Source: Polyangiaceae bacterium (GTDB lineage Bacteria; Myxococcota_A; Polyangia; Polyangiales; Polyangiaceae). Taken from it: a stretch of 64,000 bases of DNA. Position numbers and translations under genes: made by a program. The notes under the pieces are model-generated. The model saw nothing but the letters and a program-made list of their open reading frames with translations, did no database searches and had not been told where the DNA came from. The DNA is taken from contig JABFXY010000101.1 in the NCBI GenBank assembly GCA_013361525.1, positions 60,161-124,160 of the forward strand. Reading direction: 5' to 3'. Positions 52,364-60,452 of the stretch are shown here, one piece after another (positions within the stretch are counted from its first letter, which is position 1; each line of letters starts with the position of its first letter).

Positions 52364-54004
52364 ATGGTTCAGGGGGCGCCGGACAGTCATCGAGTCGAGC
52401 GGATCGGTGATTTTCAGATTCTGCGCGTCATCGGCGAAGGCGGAATGGGCATCGTCTACGACGCGACCGAACGCCTCTCCGGCAGGCGCGTCGCGCTCAA
52501 GGTGCTGCACTCGAATCTCACGCGGCGCGAAGACGCTCGCGCACGCTTTTTCAACGAGATGCGCATCATGGCGGGTCTCGAACACCCGAACATCGTGCGG
52601 AGCCTGTCGAGCGCCGAGATCGACGGAAAGCTCGTCATGGTGCTCGAGTATCTCGAGGGCCGAACGCTCCGCGCGGAGCTCGAGGCGACCGGCCCGCTCG
52701 AGCCCGCGCGCGCAATCGCCGTAGCCAAGGCGATCACCTCCGCGCTGGTCGCTGCGCACGAGCGCATGCCGCCCGTCGTTCATCGCGATCTGAAGCCCGA
52801 AAACCTGATGATCCTGAGAGACGGGAGCGTGAAGGTGATGGACTTCGGCGTCGCGAAGGTCCTCGCCGACGAGCCCGGCCTGACCCAGGCGAGCCAAGCC
52901 GTCGGCACCGTCCTCTACATGAGCCCCGAGCAGGCCGAGGGACGCCCCGTCACGCCGAAGACGGATCTGTATGCGCTCGGCCTCGTGCTCTACGAGATGC
53001 TCACCGGCAAACCGCTCTTCGACGGGCCGTCGATCGTCGGGATCCTTCGTCAACACTGCGAGGCGGCGCCGCCGCCGTTCACCGACGATCTTCGGAGAAG
53101 GCTCCCGGCCGATCTCGACGCACTCGTGTTTCAGCTCCTCGAAAAGGCGCCGGATCGAAGGCCTGCCGACGCTCGGACGGTCCTGCGCCGGCTCGAGGGC
53201 ATGAATCCGGGCGCGGTGGCTCCTGCCCTCGATCCTCTTCGGTCGAGCGGACCGCGGATCGCGCCCTTTGTTGGCCGCGCAGCCGCGAAAAAAGGCGGGA
53301 AGCTCGACACGATCGAGCTCCTCAATCGCCTCGAAAAGCCACGAAAATGGCCTTGGATCGCTGGCGCCATCGGCGTGTTGGTCGTCGGCGCCGCGATTGC
53401 GGTCCCGTGGACGCTCTATCTGCAGAGCCGCGAGACGACCGTGAAGAGGAAGCCGACGGCGACCGCGAGCGCCGAGACTCCCCCGGTCGCGCCGGCGCCG
53501 GCTCCGAGCGCCACCGCGAGCTCCTGCGGAGAAGCGCTCGCGTGCGAGCCCTTCAATCCTCCGGACCCGGCGCACGTGGACTTCGAGCTGATGCTGACGC
53601 GTGCGACCCAGGTCGCTCGGCGCGTCGAACCGACGGCGCAGCTGAGCGACATCAGCTTCTTGGTCGTGTCTGAAGGGGCAACCGTGAACCTCACCGGGAA
53701 ACGGGCCGTCTCCTTCTTCCACTTCGACGTGCCGGCCGGCGATCTCAGCGTCGCCGTCCGCGCAACCGATCTCGTCGCCGACATGACCGCCATCAAGAAG
53801 CGCCCACCGCTGCCCCCGCTGACCTGCTCCTTCAAGCGGGCCGTCGAAGCCGCGGTCGCCGGCGGATTCGAGATTCGGGAAATGGATTTCGCCAACCTCG
53901 GGATCGCTCCGGTCAGCAAAAAGTCCCAATGGGTCATCGTGACGGACGGCCAATCCGCGCAGGTCAACGCGACCACGTGCGAGCTCTTTCGAAAGAAGAA
54001 ATGA
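52364..54004 (+). CDS. Membrane-anchored Ser/Thr protein kinase
   Basis: The protein has 546 residues. The kinase domain is about residues 12-285: IGEGGMGIVYDATE, ALKVLH, HRDLKPEN (140-147), DFGVAK, GTVLYMSPEQ. A membrane helix, WIAGAIGVLVVGAAIAVPW, is near residue 330-350. The outer part has a Thr/Pro/Ala linker and a about 155-residue domain with CGEALACEPF and CSFKRAV. The kinase faces the cytoplasm and the outer domain is a probable sensor. The stop overlaps the next lipoprotein gene (ATGA), so that protein may act on the sensor. Confidence 0.88.
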   Translation: MVQGAPDSHRVERIGDFQILRVIGEGGMGIVYDATERLSGRRVALKVLHSNLTRREDARARFFNEMRIMAGLEHPNIVRSLSSAEIDGKLVMVLEYLEGRTLRAELEATGPLEPARAIAVAKAITSALVAAHERMPPVVHRDLKPENLMILRDGSVKVMDFGVAKVLADEPGLTQASQAVGTVLYMSPEQAEGRPVTPKTDLYALGLVLYEMLTGKPLFDGPSIVGILRQHCEAAPPPFTDDLRRRLPADLDALVFQLLEKAPDRRPADARTVLRRLEGMNPGAVAPALDPLRSSGPRIAPFVGRAAAKKGGKLDTIELLNRLEKPRKWPWIAGAIGVLVVGAAIAVPWTLYLQSRETTVKRKPTATASAETPPVAPAPAPSATASSCGEALACEPFNPPDPAHVDFELMLTRATQVARRVEPTAQLSDISFLVVSEGATVNLTGKRAVSFFHFDVPAGDLSVAVRATDLVADMTAIKKRPPLPPLTCSFKRAVEAAVAGGFEIREMDFANLGIAPVSKKSQWVIVTDGQSAQVNATTCELFRKKK

Positions 54005-54915
54005 TTCGACCCGTCGTCGTGGGAATTGCGCTCACGTTGCTGGTCTCGTGTGGGGACTCGCGGGCGCCGGCCGATCCTTCGTCGTCGGCGGCTACGACCC
54101 AATCGGCAGCCTCGTCGAAGCCGCCTTGGATTGTCGAAGCGAAGCCTCCGGCCGCGGTTCTGCCCCATTCGCTCACTGTCGGCATTACGAAAGACGGCTT
54201 CGTCGTCAAACGAGGCCGCGAGGAGGCCGGACCGCCGTGCACCGGCGTGAAGGACACCAAGGCGCTCACGACGTGCGCCCGGGCCGTCAAGAAGAGCGCG
54301 CCGGACGAGACCCAAGTTGTCGTTTGGGCCGAGCCTACGATTCAATATCGATTGGTGATCGAGACGCTCGACGCACTACGCAAAGACGACGCCGGCGATC
54401 TGTTCCCCGAGTTTCAATTCGCGTTCGCAGCGAGCACGAGCAACGCAATGGTGCCGTCGAGCGCGGCGCCGATTGCTTCTGAATCACCAGCGCCGTCCGT
54501 CGCGGATACTGCCCTCCCGATCATGCCGGCCCCGACGGCCTCAAAGGGCGACGTCACGTCCGAGCCCGGCGAGGAGGGCGTCATCATCAGGATCTCGAAG
54601 ACGCAAATCACGATGGGCGACGAGGCCCGGCCTGTCGTCGAGTATCAGCCGGGTTCGATCGGCGCCGAAGGCCTCCCCGCCAGCGTGAAGCGCAATGGCC
54701 AGAACGACCTCTACATCGTCCCCATTTCCCAGGCGCTCGTCGTGTACCGCGTGAACGATAAGAGGATTCGCGAGCTCACGGGCAAGGATCCCTCCACGTC
54801 GGACGCCATCATCGTTGCCGACGAGACGACACCGTATCGCCTGCTGATGGAGGTTCTGTTTACCGCGGGGCAGTGCGAGTTCGGCCGGTACCACCTGCTC
54901 CTGCGGACGAAGTAG
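54001..54915 (+). CDS. Lipoprotein co-translated with the Ser/Thr kinase
   Basis: The ATG at 54001 overlaps the kinase stop. The protein has 304 residues; the signal peptide MIRPVVVGIALTLLVSC has lipobox LVSC. An N-terminal about 120-residue half and a C-terminal half are separated by a Ser/Ala/Pro linker. Each half ends in a similar stretch: YRLVIETLDALRKDDAGDLFPEF and YRLLMEVLFTAGQCEFGRYHLLL. These resemble the ExbD/TolR periplasmic repeat, suggesting tandem ExbD-like domains; the identification is weak. It could be the ligand or effector of the kinase. Confidence 0.65.
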   Translation: MIRPVVVGIALTLLVSCGDSRAPADPSSSAATTQSAASSKPPWIVEAKPPAAVLPHSLTVGITKDGFVVKRGREEAGPPCTGVKDTKALTTCARAVKKSAPDETQVVVWAEPTIQYRLVIETLDALRKDDAGDLFPEFQFAFAASTSNAMVPSSAAPIASESPAPSVADTALPIMPAPTASKGDVTSEPGEEGVIIRISKTQITMGDEARPVVEYQPGSIGAEGLPASVKRNGQNDLYIVPISQALVVYRVNDKRIRELTGKDPSTSDAIIVADETTPYRLLMEVLFTAGQCEFGRYHLLLRTK

Positions 54916-54974
54916 CCGGTGGGCGCGGGGCGCCTCGGCGCCCACAGGCCGCGAGGGTTTCGTCGGGGCGATGC

Positions 54975-55003
54975 TTGACAGGGTCAACTATTGACCCAAT
55001 AAA
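54975..55003 (+). promoter_or_regulatory. Promoter with a perfect palindrome as its -35/-10 spacer
   Basis: TTGACA (54975-54980, consensus -35), GGGTCAA-CTA-TTGACCC (54981-54997, perfect 7-3-7 palindrome of exactly 17 bp), AATAAA (54998-55003, 4 of 6 to TATAAT). A regulator bound there would block polymerase directly. It is about 117 bp upstream of the small lipoprotein gene. The palindrome resembles TetR/GntR-class operators. Confidence 0.7.
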
Positions 55004-55119
55004 TGGGACATCGGGACGTACGGTCCCGGGCGAGGACGAAGGAGACGATCCCGGGCGCCATGTGGCGCCGGCGTCGCCGTGCCCTCGCGGACGAACCCAC
55101 GAAGGAATGGGAGGACACC

Positions 55120-55422
55120 ATGTTGCCTCGAATTTCGCAGTACGGCTTCGTCGGAGCGCTGTTTCTGGCCGCGTGCGCGCCCATGACGACCACCCCCGCG
55201 GACCCCGCGGATCCGAGTGGCCTGCCGACGTACCGATTCTATGAGCCCAGCGACCTCCGCGCTCCGGAGGCGGCGGCCGGTTCGAATCGCTCGAATGTTT
55301 TCGTCGATTCGGTGAGGCGCGACGTGGTGCGCGACAGTGTCGATCTCGGCAGCACCCGCGCGGCGGAGGACGGCCCGCGGACGAAGAACCCGCCGCCCGG
55401 CTCGGGCTGCCCGCGCTGCTGA
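55120..55422 (+). CDS. Small hypothetical lipoprotein
   Basis: The ATG at 55120 follows GGAGG (55110-55114) and gives 100 residues. The signal peptide MLPRISQYGFVGALFLAAC ends in lipobox LAAC. The mature part is disordered-looking, with PADPADPSGLP and a C-terminal GSGCPRC pair of cysteines. No family. It is the first gene after the palindromic promoter; a DUF2141 gene follows at 36 bp, probably co-transcribed. A longer frame from 55003 would put 39 basic residues before the signal peptide. Confidence 0.65.
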   Translation: MLPRISQYGFVGALFLAACAPMTTTPADPADPSGLPTYRFYEPSDLRAPEAAAGSNRSNVFVDSVRRDVVRDSVDLGSTRAAEDGPRTKNPPPGSGCPRC

Positions 55423-55458
55423 CCCGAATTCGACGAGCCGGATGAGGAGGGAACGCTC

Positions 55459-55989
55459 ATGAACATCTCCACTGCACTCGAAGTCCTCGCCGTGACCGCT
55501 TCGGTCGCGTTCACGGCGTTTCCACTCCCGGCTCACCACGGACGGCCGCTCGCCCCCACCGGACAGGTGGGGCCGACCGAGCAGACCGTCACGACGAACG
55601 AATCCGAACCCGCTCCGCAGGCGGCCGACGGCTCGATCAAATTCACGGTTCAGGTCGAGTCGAAGAAGAAAGGTGTCGTGTTGTGCGCGCTTTATGACGA
55701 AGAGGACAAGTGGCTCGGCGAACAGGTCTATCGCCGAGCGAGCGCCACGGTCGACGGCGGCTGGGTAACCTGCGTGTTCCCCGCGGTGAGCAAGAATGGA
55801 AAGTACGCCATCGCCGCGCTCCACGACGAGGACGGTGACGGCCAAATGGACAAGATCATGGGCATCCCCCAAGAGGGGTACAGCATGTCACGCGACGCGC
55901 AGAACAAGAGCCTCGTCCCGAAGTGGAAGAATGCAGTGTTCGCCTATGCCGGCGAGGCGACCGAGCAGGTCGGGCACATGAAGTATTGA
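55459..55989 (+). CDS. DUF2141-family secreted protein
   Basis: The protein has 176 residues. A signal peptide (MNISTALEVLAVTASVAFTA) precedes a linker with EPAPQAADG. The domain IKFTVQVESKKKGVVLCALYDEEDKWLG and FPAVSKNGKYAIAALHDEDGDGQMDKIMGIPQEGYSMS matches the DUF2141 pattern (GxYAIAxxHDENxNGKxDxNxxGIPxEGYGFS). A transthyretin-like fold is usual for the family. DEDGDGQMDK may bind Ca2+. AGGAGG lies 11 bp before the ATG. No function is established. Confidence 0.8.
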   Translation: MNISTALEVLAVTASVAFTAFPLPAHHGRPLAPTGQVGPTEQTVTTNESEPAPQAADGSIKFTVQVESKKKGVVLCALYDEEDKWLGEQVYRRASATVDGGWVTCVFPAVSKNGKYAIAALHDEDGDGQMDKIMGIPQEGYSMSRDAQNKSLVPKWKNAVFAYAGEATEQVGHMKY

Positions 55990-56021
55990 GAGGAGATGAC
56001 CCGTAGAAGCAGCTATCGGCA

Positions 56022-56888
56022 TTAGCCGCCGAGGGCGCTCACATCCAATGTGCTCAGCCGCTCCTGGTCGCGCAGGATGTTGATTTCGACAATCTTCCCG
56101 CCGCCGATGGTGAACGCCATGACGGCGAAAACGGCTCCTTCGAGCATGCACACGAGCCCGGGTGCGCCGTTGATCAGGGCCGGGCGCCGGACCAGCGGCA
56201 GATGGGAGAAGCTCAGCGATCCGCGCGCGACGCGCTCCGCACCTTGGTGCTCGACCGACGGCGCCGCTGCGCCGCCGTCGACGCGTAGGATGACATCGGG
56301 GGCGAGCACGGCGAGGAGGCCTTGGAAGTCGCCACCCTGGGCGGCCGCGCGGAAGGCATCGACGACGCTCCGTTGAACTTCGATATCCGCATCGGGTGTG
56401 GCGTTGCGCGCTTGAACGCGGCGGCGTGCGCGGCTCGCGAGCTGCCGAGCCGCTTCGGGTGTGCGCCCGACGATCGGCGCGACCTCCTCGAAGGCCATTC
56501 CGAAGATGTCGTGAAGGACGAACGCGACGCGCTCGGCCGGTGAGAGCGTTTCGAACACGACGAGGAGCGCGAGCCCGACCGTGTCGGCCAAGAGAGCGCC
56601 GTGCTCGGGGCTCATGCCGTCCGGGCTGTCGATGATCGGCTCGGGCACGACCGTTTCGCTGCGCCGTTTGCGCGAACGAAGCATGTTCAGCGCGATCCGG
56701 GCGACCACGGTCGTCAACCAGGCGCCCAAATCGTCGACCTGACCGTGGTCCGTTCGGCTGAGCCGAAACCAGGCTTCTTGGACGGCATCTTCGGCCTCGC
56801 TCAGGGAGCCGAGCATCCGGTACGCGGCGGCGCGCAGGCGGGGCCGCTGCTCCTCGAACCTTTCTGCGAGCCACTTGTTTTCATCCAT
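56022..56888 (-). CDS. ECF sigma factor with fused SnoaL-like C-terminal domain (SigJ/ECF41-like group)
   Basis: The protein has 288 residues. Sigma region 2 (RLRAAAYRMLGSLSEAEDAVQEAWFRL) and region 4 (LSPAERVAFVLHDIFGMAFEEVAPIVGRTPEAARQLASRARRRV) precede a C-terminal NTF2/SnoaL-like domain (VVDAFRAAAQGGDFQGLLAVLAPDVILRVDGG; INILRDQERLSTLD). In this group the extra domain replaces an anti-sigma factor and modulates activity. The DGGGK linker motif of classical ECF41 is changed (DGGAA), so it is a variant. It is divergent from its probable targets. Confidence 0.85.
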   Translation of the reverse strand: MDENKWLAERFEEQRPRLRAAAYRMLGSLSEAEDAVQEAWFRLSRTDHGQVDDLGAWLTTVVARIALNMLRSRKRRSETVVPEPIIDSPDGMSPEHGALLADTVGLALLVVFETLSPAERVAFVLHDIFGMAFEEVAPIVGRTPEAARQLASRARRRVQARNATPDADIEVQRSVVDAFRAAAQGGDFQGLLAVLAPDVILRVDGGAAAPSVEHQGAERVARGSLSFSHLPLVRRPALINGAPGLVCMLEGAVFAVMAFTIGGGKIVEINILRDQERLSTLDVSALGG

Positions 56889-56889
56889 C

Positions 56890-56953
56890 GGTCACATTCC
56901 CTCGCCGTGCCGGGTCATGCACGTGAGACCCGCGACACACGGCTGATGTGACG
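56890..56953. promoter_or_regulatory. Matching bipartite ECF-type promoter elements on both strands
   Basis: On the + strand GGTCACA (56890-56896), 16 bp, GGTC (56913-56916). On the minus strand CGTCACA (56953-56947), 16 bp, GGTC (56930-56927). Both resemble the TGTCACA/CGTC-type promoter reported for ECF41 sigma factors. The two -10-like blocks form CGGGTC...GACCCG, so the promoters point toward each other across 10 bp. This indicates autoregulation and control of the divergent decarboxylase gene. Confidence 0.6.
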
Positions 56954-56993
56954 GGGCTCGTCACGAAGAAACCATTTCGGAGAGGAACGAACC

Positions 56994-57461
56994 ATGGAAC
57001 CTCGTATGAAAAGCCCCGTCTTGACCTTGCCGGGCACGCTCGAAGCCATCCTTTCGCTCAACAAGGCGACGGAAGAGGCCGGCGTTCCTCGGGCCACCCT
57101 CGAGCTCGTGCACATGCGCGTCGGGCAGATCAACGGCTGCGCCGTCTGCGTCGACATGCATGCTCGTGCGTTCAAGAGGCTCGGGGAGAGCGATGCGCGG
57201 AGCTGGTCGCTCACGGTCTGGCGCGAGGCTCCGTATTACACCGAGGCCGAGCGCGCGGCGCTGGCGCTCGCCGAGTCCGCGACCAGGATGTGTGACCGAA
57301 CCAATGCCGTTCCAGACGACGTGTGGAAAGAGGCGTCTCGGCATTTCAACGAGACCCAGCTCGCCGCGCTGGTCATGGCCATCGGGGTCGCAAACCTGTT
57401 CAATCGTCTCAACGCGACGACGCGCCAGATAAGCGGGGAGTGGGTCGAGAAGTACGTCTGA
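56994..57461 (+). CDS. Carboxymuconolactone decarboxylase / AhpD-like protein
   Basis: The protein has 155 residues. LELVHMRVGQINGCAVCVDMHARAF carries the AhpD-type active site Cys49-x-x-Cys52 with His56, which supports peroxidase or disulfide reductase activity in the family. The remainder is the all-helical CMD fold (ALALAESATRM; FNETQLAALVMAIGVANLFNRLNATTRQ). GAGAGGAAC precedes the ATG. Such genes commonly accompany SnoaL-fused ECF sigma factors. Its likely control by the divergent sigma factor is inference from the shared element. Confidence 0.88.
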   Translation: MEPRMKSPVLTLPGTLEAILSLNKATEEAGVPRATLELVHMRVGQINGCAVCVDMHARAFKRLGESDARSWSLTVWREAPYYTEAERAALALAESATRMCDRTNAVPDDVWKEASRHFNETQLAALVMAIGVANLFNRLNATTRQISGEWVEKYV

Positions 57462-57535
57462 CGAGCTGGCTGCGGAATTCGGGCTATGGGGCTACCGGCT
57501 TCAGGAGTTCCCGCCTTTGGCCTTGGAGGTGAACG

Positions 57536-57925
57536 ATGAAATCAGCCGAGCAGATCATTGCCGATTTGGAAGCAGCGTTTGGTCGGAAGGATCTCGATGT
57601 GATGGTCGAGCTCTTCGCGGAAGACGCGACGATCGAGAGTTATCTCGTCACGCGCATTTTCAACCGCAAAGACGGCGTGTGTCGCGGGCGAGCCGAGCTA
57701 CGGCAGCTCGCGACCGCGCTCATGAAGCGCGGCGCACCTTGGGGTGGACACACGCCGCCGATCGTTCAGGGCAATACCGTGATTGTCGAATACAGCAGCG
57801 CGTCCTCGGACGAGGAGAAGTTCTCCGTCGACGTGATCGAGCTGAAGGACGGCAAGATCCAGAGCCTCCGCGCCTATGCGGGGTGGCGCGCGATCACGGC
57901 TCTGACCGGCGAAGCGCGGGACTGA
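57536..57925 (+). CDS. SnoaL-like (NTF2 superfamily) protein
   Basis: The protein has 129 residues. IIADLEAAFGRKDLDVMVELFAEDATIESY and GNTVIVEYSSASSDEEKFSVDVIELKDGKIQSLRAYAGW are the usual SnoaL-like strands. The fold covers ketosteroid isomerase-like enzymes and small ligand-binding proteins, so the reaction is not predictable. GGAGGT precedes the ATG by a few bases (TTGGAGGTGAACG). It is 74 bp after the CMD gene, same strand, so both may belong to the sigma factor's regulon. It resembles the C-terminal domain of that sigma factor. Confidence 0.8.
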   Translation: MKSAEQIIADLEAAFGRKDLDVMVELFAEDATIESYLVTRIFNRKDGVCRGRAELRQLATALMKRGAPWGGHTPPIVQGNTVIVEYSSASSDEEKFSVDVIELKDGKIQSLRAYAGWRAITALTGEARD

Positions 57926-58001
57926 CGGATGCGCGACCGATGGCGCGCCGCGATTGAAACGCCCGTCGCGGCTGCGCCTCGCTCGTTGCTCGTGATCAGC
58001 G

Positions 58002-60176
58002 TCAGGGGCTTTGCACTTCGTATGCGCCGATGTCCGGCGCCGCGCCGACCGGGCGAGGCTTCTTCAGGAAGTCGTCGATGACCGCGCTGATGAGCGGGGC
58101 ATTGTCGAAGACCGGACTACCCGCGAGCGGCCTACCGTCGAAGGTCTCGAGCGCCATGTTGCTCAGCTTCGGATCTTGGCCGCAGATCGTGCCGCTCGCC
58201 GGGCAGGTCTGGACATTCCAGGCAAGGTTGCCCGAGAAGCTCTTCACCGCCGGGGCCTGGCCGCCGCTGAAGAGCGTCTTCGAGCCCGGGTGAAAGTAGT
58301 CGGGGAAGCCGACTACCACGTTGTTCTGGATATAGATCCTGTCGGTGGTGTTCCCGTCCTCGGTGTAGCCGATCTGCGCGTCACCCTCGCCGGCGATCGT
58401 GTTGTGGCGCACCGTCGCGACGTCGTTGCCGGTCAGCACCAAGAGAAGGCTGCTGCCGAAGGCGCGACAGCTATTGGCGGACGTCATGTAGTCGATGCCC
58501 TCGAAGAAGCTGCACTGGCCGACCAGCACGGAGTTCTCGATGAGCGAGTTGCCCCTGACCTTGACCTGGTTGCCGGCGTTCGCGACCGAGTAGATTCGAC
58601 GCAAGATCGCGTGGGTCGTGTCGGCGCCGTCCATGTAGCGGAGGTCGAGACCGTCCGACGTGTTGTGGTGAATGTACGCGTCTTCGATCAGCCAATCACC
58701 GGCGCTGGTGTCGACGCCGATGCCATCGCCGTAGGCTGCCGAGCAGGCCCAGGGCTCGCCTGTCTGCCAACGCTCACCGCAGCCGTTCCAGCCGACTTCG
58801 ATGTTGCGGATTGTGATGTCGCCGGGGTTCGAGCTGCTGCCGGTGCCGACGTCGCCGTCCCATCCGGCGCTGCCATTGCGGTTGAGCTTGATGCGATCCA
58901 TCGTCCAGTCCGTGAGACCACCGGCCTGCAACCCGCGTGCGCCCATGCCGTGGATGTCGAGGTCGTGGAGCCAGACATTGGTGGAGGCGCGCGCGTACAG
59001 ACCAGTCCGGGCCCACGCGTCCGCGCTGTCGCACTTCACGCTGGAATCCGAGTGGTTGTAAACGCAGTCGCTGTGATCGGTAATCTCGAGGCAGCCGATC
59101 TCGACGTTCGAGCTGGCGTCGAGATTGAGCACGCGATGGATCCCGCCCGTTCCCCATAGTTGCGGCGGAGCCGAGCAGGACTTGCCGAGGATGCGGGTGC
59201 GCGTGGTGGCGGTCGCACCGCTCGGGACCGGCTGCATGTAGCCACCGCTGCCAATCTCGTAGCTTCCGCTGCCGATGATGAGGGTGTCGCTGCCGGCGAT
59301 GCGTGCGGCGCCCGATGGCGGAAGGGCGATAGAAGGGTTCTTCCAGGCGCAGGCCTTGTTGGTCCCCGAGCCCGGGTACGCGGCGTCCGCGCGACCATTG
59401 CATTGTAATGCGTCTCCTCCGTCGGTACGCACGTAGTAGGTCGTTCCGTAGTTGGCTGGCGGTGGTGACAGGTCGAGCACGAGGACGCCCCATCCGGCCG
59501 GGTTGTTGAACGCGGTGAGGTCGGCGAAGTCCTCGTAGTTGAGGGTGCCGCCAGCCACGTCGCGGTCATTGAAAGCCACGTCGAAGCCGAGCTGCATACC
59601 CGCGGTGGGGGTGATGCCGAGCGACGCGAAGGGAATCTTCAGCTCGACACGGTAACCGCCAGTGCGCGGCACGGCGTTCACCGTGGCGCCCGAGGTGTAG
59701 GCGTAATTCGTCCAGGCGCGCGAATCGGCGAGCACGCCGGACGAGGTCACCACGAAATGGTAGTCGTTCTGGTCGGCAGTCGCGGAGCGGTCGAACGCCG
59801 CGTCGATCATCACTTCGACGCCGTCGCCGTTCCAGCGGCTGGATTCGGAGCCGGTGGCCGGAAGCAGCGCGCCGTCGGTGACGTCGAACGCTACGTAGAG
59901 CGCCTGCGCGTCCCAGCCTGCGCGCACTTCGGCCGATCCGCTCGCGCCCGAGAGGGTGATGGGCGAGAGAGCCGAATACTCGCCGAGCTGCCCGTCGATG
60001 CTCGGCGCCGTCGAAAAGCTCTGCGCGGTGTAGGTCGGCGGCGAGATCGCGTCGGAGCTCGTGGCGACGTCGTCTTCGTTCGCGTCGTCTGCGTCAGGTT
60101 CGTCGATATGACAGGCAGCTGCGACGACAGCGGTCGAGAGCGCGAAGATGGAAAGCAGCACATAGTGTCTGGTCAT
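58002..60176 (-). CDS. Lipoprotein with sugar-binding-like and parallel beta-helix domains
   Basis: The ATG at 60176 follows AGGAGG by about 7 bp and gives 724 residues; a frame to 60248 is not needed. The signal peptide ends VVAAAC (lipobox). Residues about 55-215 look like a CBM9/DOMON-type carbohydrate-binding domain (PSIDGQLGEY; AEVRAGWDAQALYVAFDVTD; GMQLGFDVAFND). The rest is a right-handed parallel beta-helix of the pectate-lyase/DUF1565 type (NVWLHDLDIHGMGARGLQAGG; IRNIEVGWNG). Probably binds or degrades polysaccharide outside the cell; catalytic residues are not identified. Confidence 0.78.
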   Translation of the reverse strand: MTRHYVLLSIFALSTAVVAAACHIDEPDADDANEDDVATSSDAISPPTYTAQSFSTAPSIDGQLGEYSALSPITLSGASGSAEVRAGWDAQALYVAFDVTDGALLPATGSESSRWNGDGVEVMIDAAFDRSATADQNDYHFVVTSSGVLADSRAWTNYAYTSGATVNAVPRTGGYRVELKIPFASLGITPTAGMQLGFDVAFNDRDVAGGTLNYEDFADLTAFNNPAGWGVLVLDLSPPPANYGTTYYVRTDGGDALQCNGRADAAYPGSGTNKACAWKNPSIALPPSGAARIAGSDTLIIGSGSYEIGSGGYMQPVPSGATATTRTRILGKSCSAPPQLWGTGGIHRVLNLDASSNVEIGCLEITDHSDCVYNHSDSSVKCDSADAWARTGLYARASTNVWLHDLDIHGMGARGLQAGGLTDWTMDRIKLNRNGSAGWDGDVGTGSSSNPGDITIRNIEVGWNGCGERWQTGEPWACSAAYGDGIGVDTSAGDWLIEDAYIHHNTSDGLDLRYMDGADTTHAILRRIYSVANAGNQVKVRGNSLIENSVLVGQCSFFEGIDYMTSANSCRAFGSSLLLVLTGNDVATVRHNTIAGEGDAQIGYTEDGNTTDRIYIQNNVVVGFPDYFHPGSKTLFSGGQAPAVKSFSGNLAWNVQTCPASGTICGQDPKLSNMALETFDGRPLAGSPVFDNAPLISAVIDDFLKKPRPVGAAPDIGAYEVQSP

Positions 60177-60452
60177 GTTTGGCCTCCTGCGCAGGGCGCG
60201 GGCTGAGCACGGACTACGAACCCAGCCTTTGACGGCGCGGCCGGACATCGCTTCACCGCTCCACGCGGGTAGGGCGAACGCGTCGGGTGCAGCGATTGCG
60301 GCTCGATCCGGTCACCGTGCGAAGAATCGACGCATCCAAATAGATCTGAATTCGACGTCTTCGCTAACCTTGAATGCTCGGCCAACGAGTGCACAACACG
60401 CCTGCTCAGTGCGCCGGGCGATTACAGGCGGATTGTGTAATTACAATTGGGC
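60177..60452. other. Gap with dyad ATTGT-N6-ACAAT upstream of the beta-helix lipoprotein
   Basis: 276 bp between two leftward genes. It is less GC-rich than the rest and contains ATTGTGTAATTACAAT (60432-60447), with ATTACA repeated just upstream (60421). On the minus strand this gives TTGTAA and other -35-like boxes. A regulated promoter for the beta-helix gene is likely; no ORF is supported. Confidence 0.45.

Noticed and set aside
51587..53953. A 788-residue minus-strand frame opposite the oxidase and kinase genes
   Set aside because: It spans two real + strand genes with clear catalytic motifs and has none of its own.
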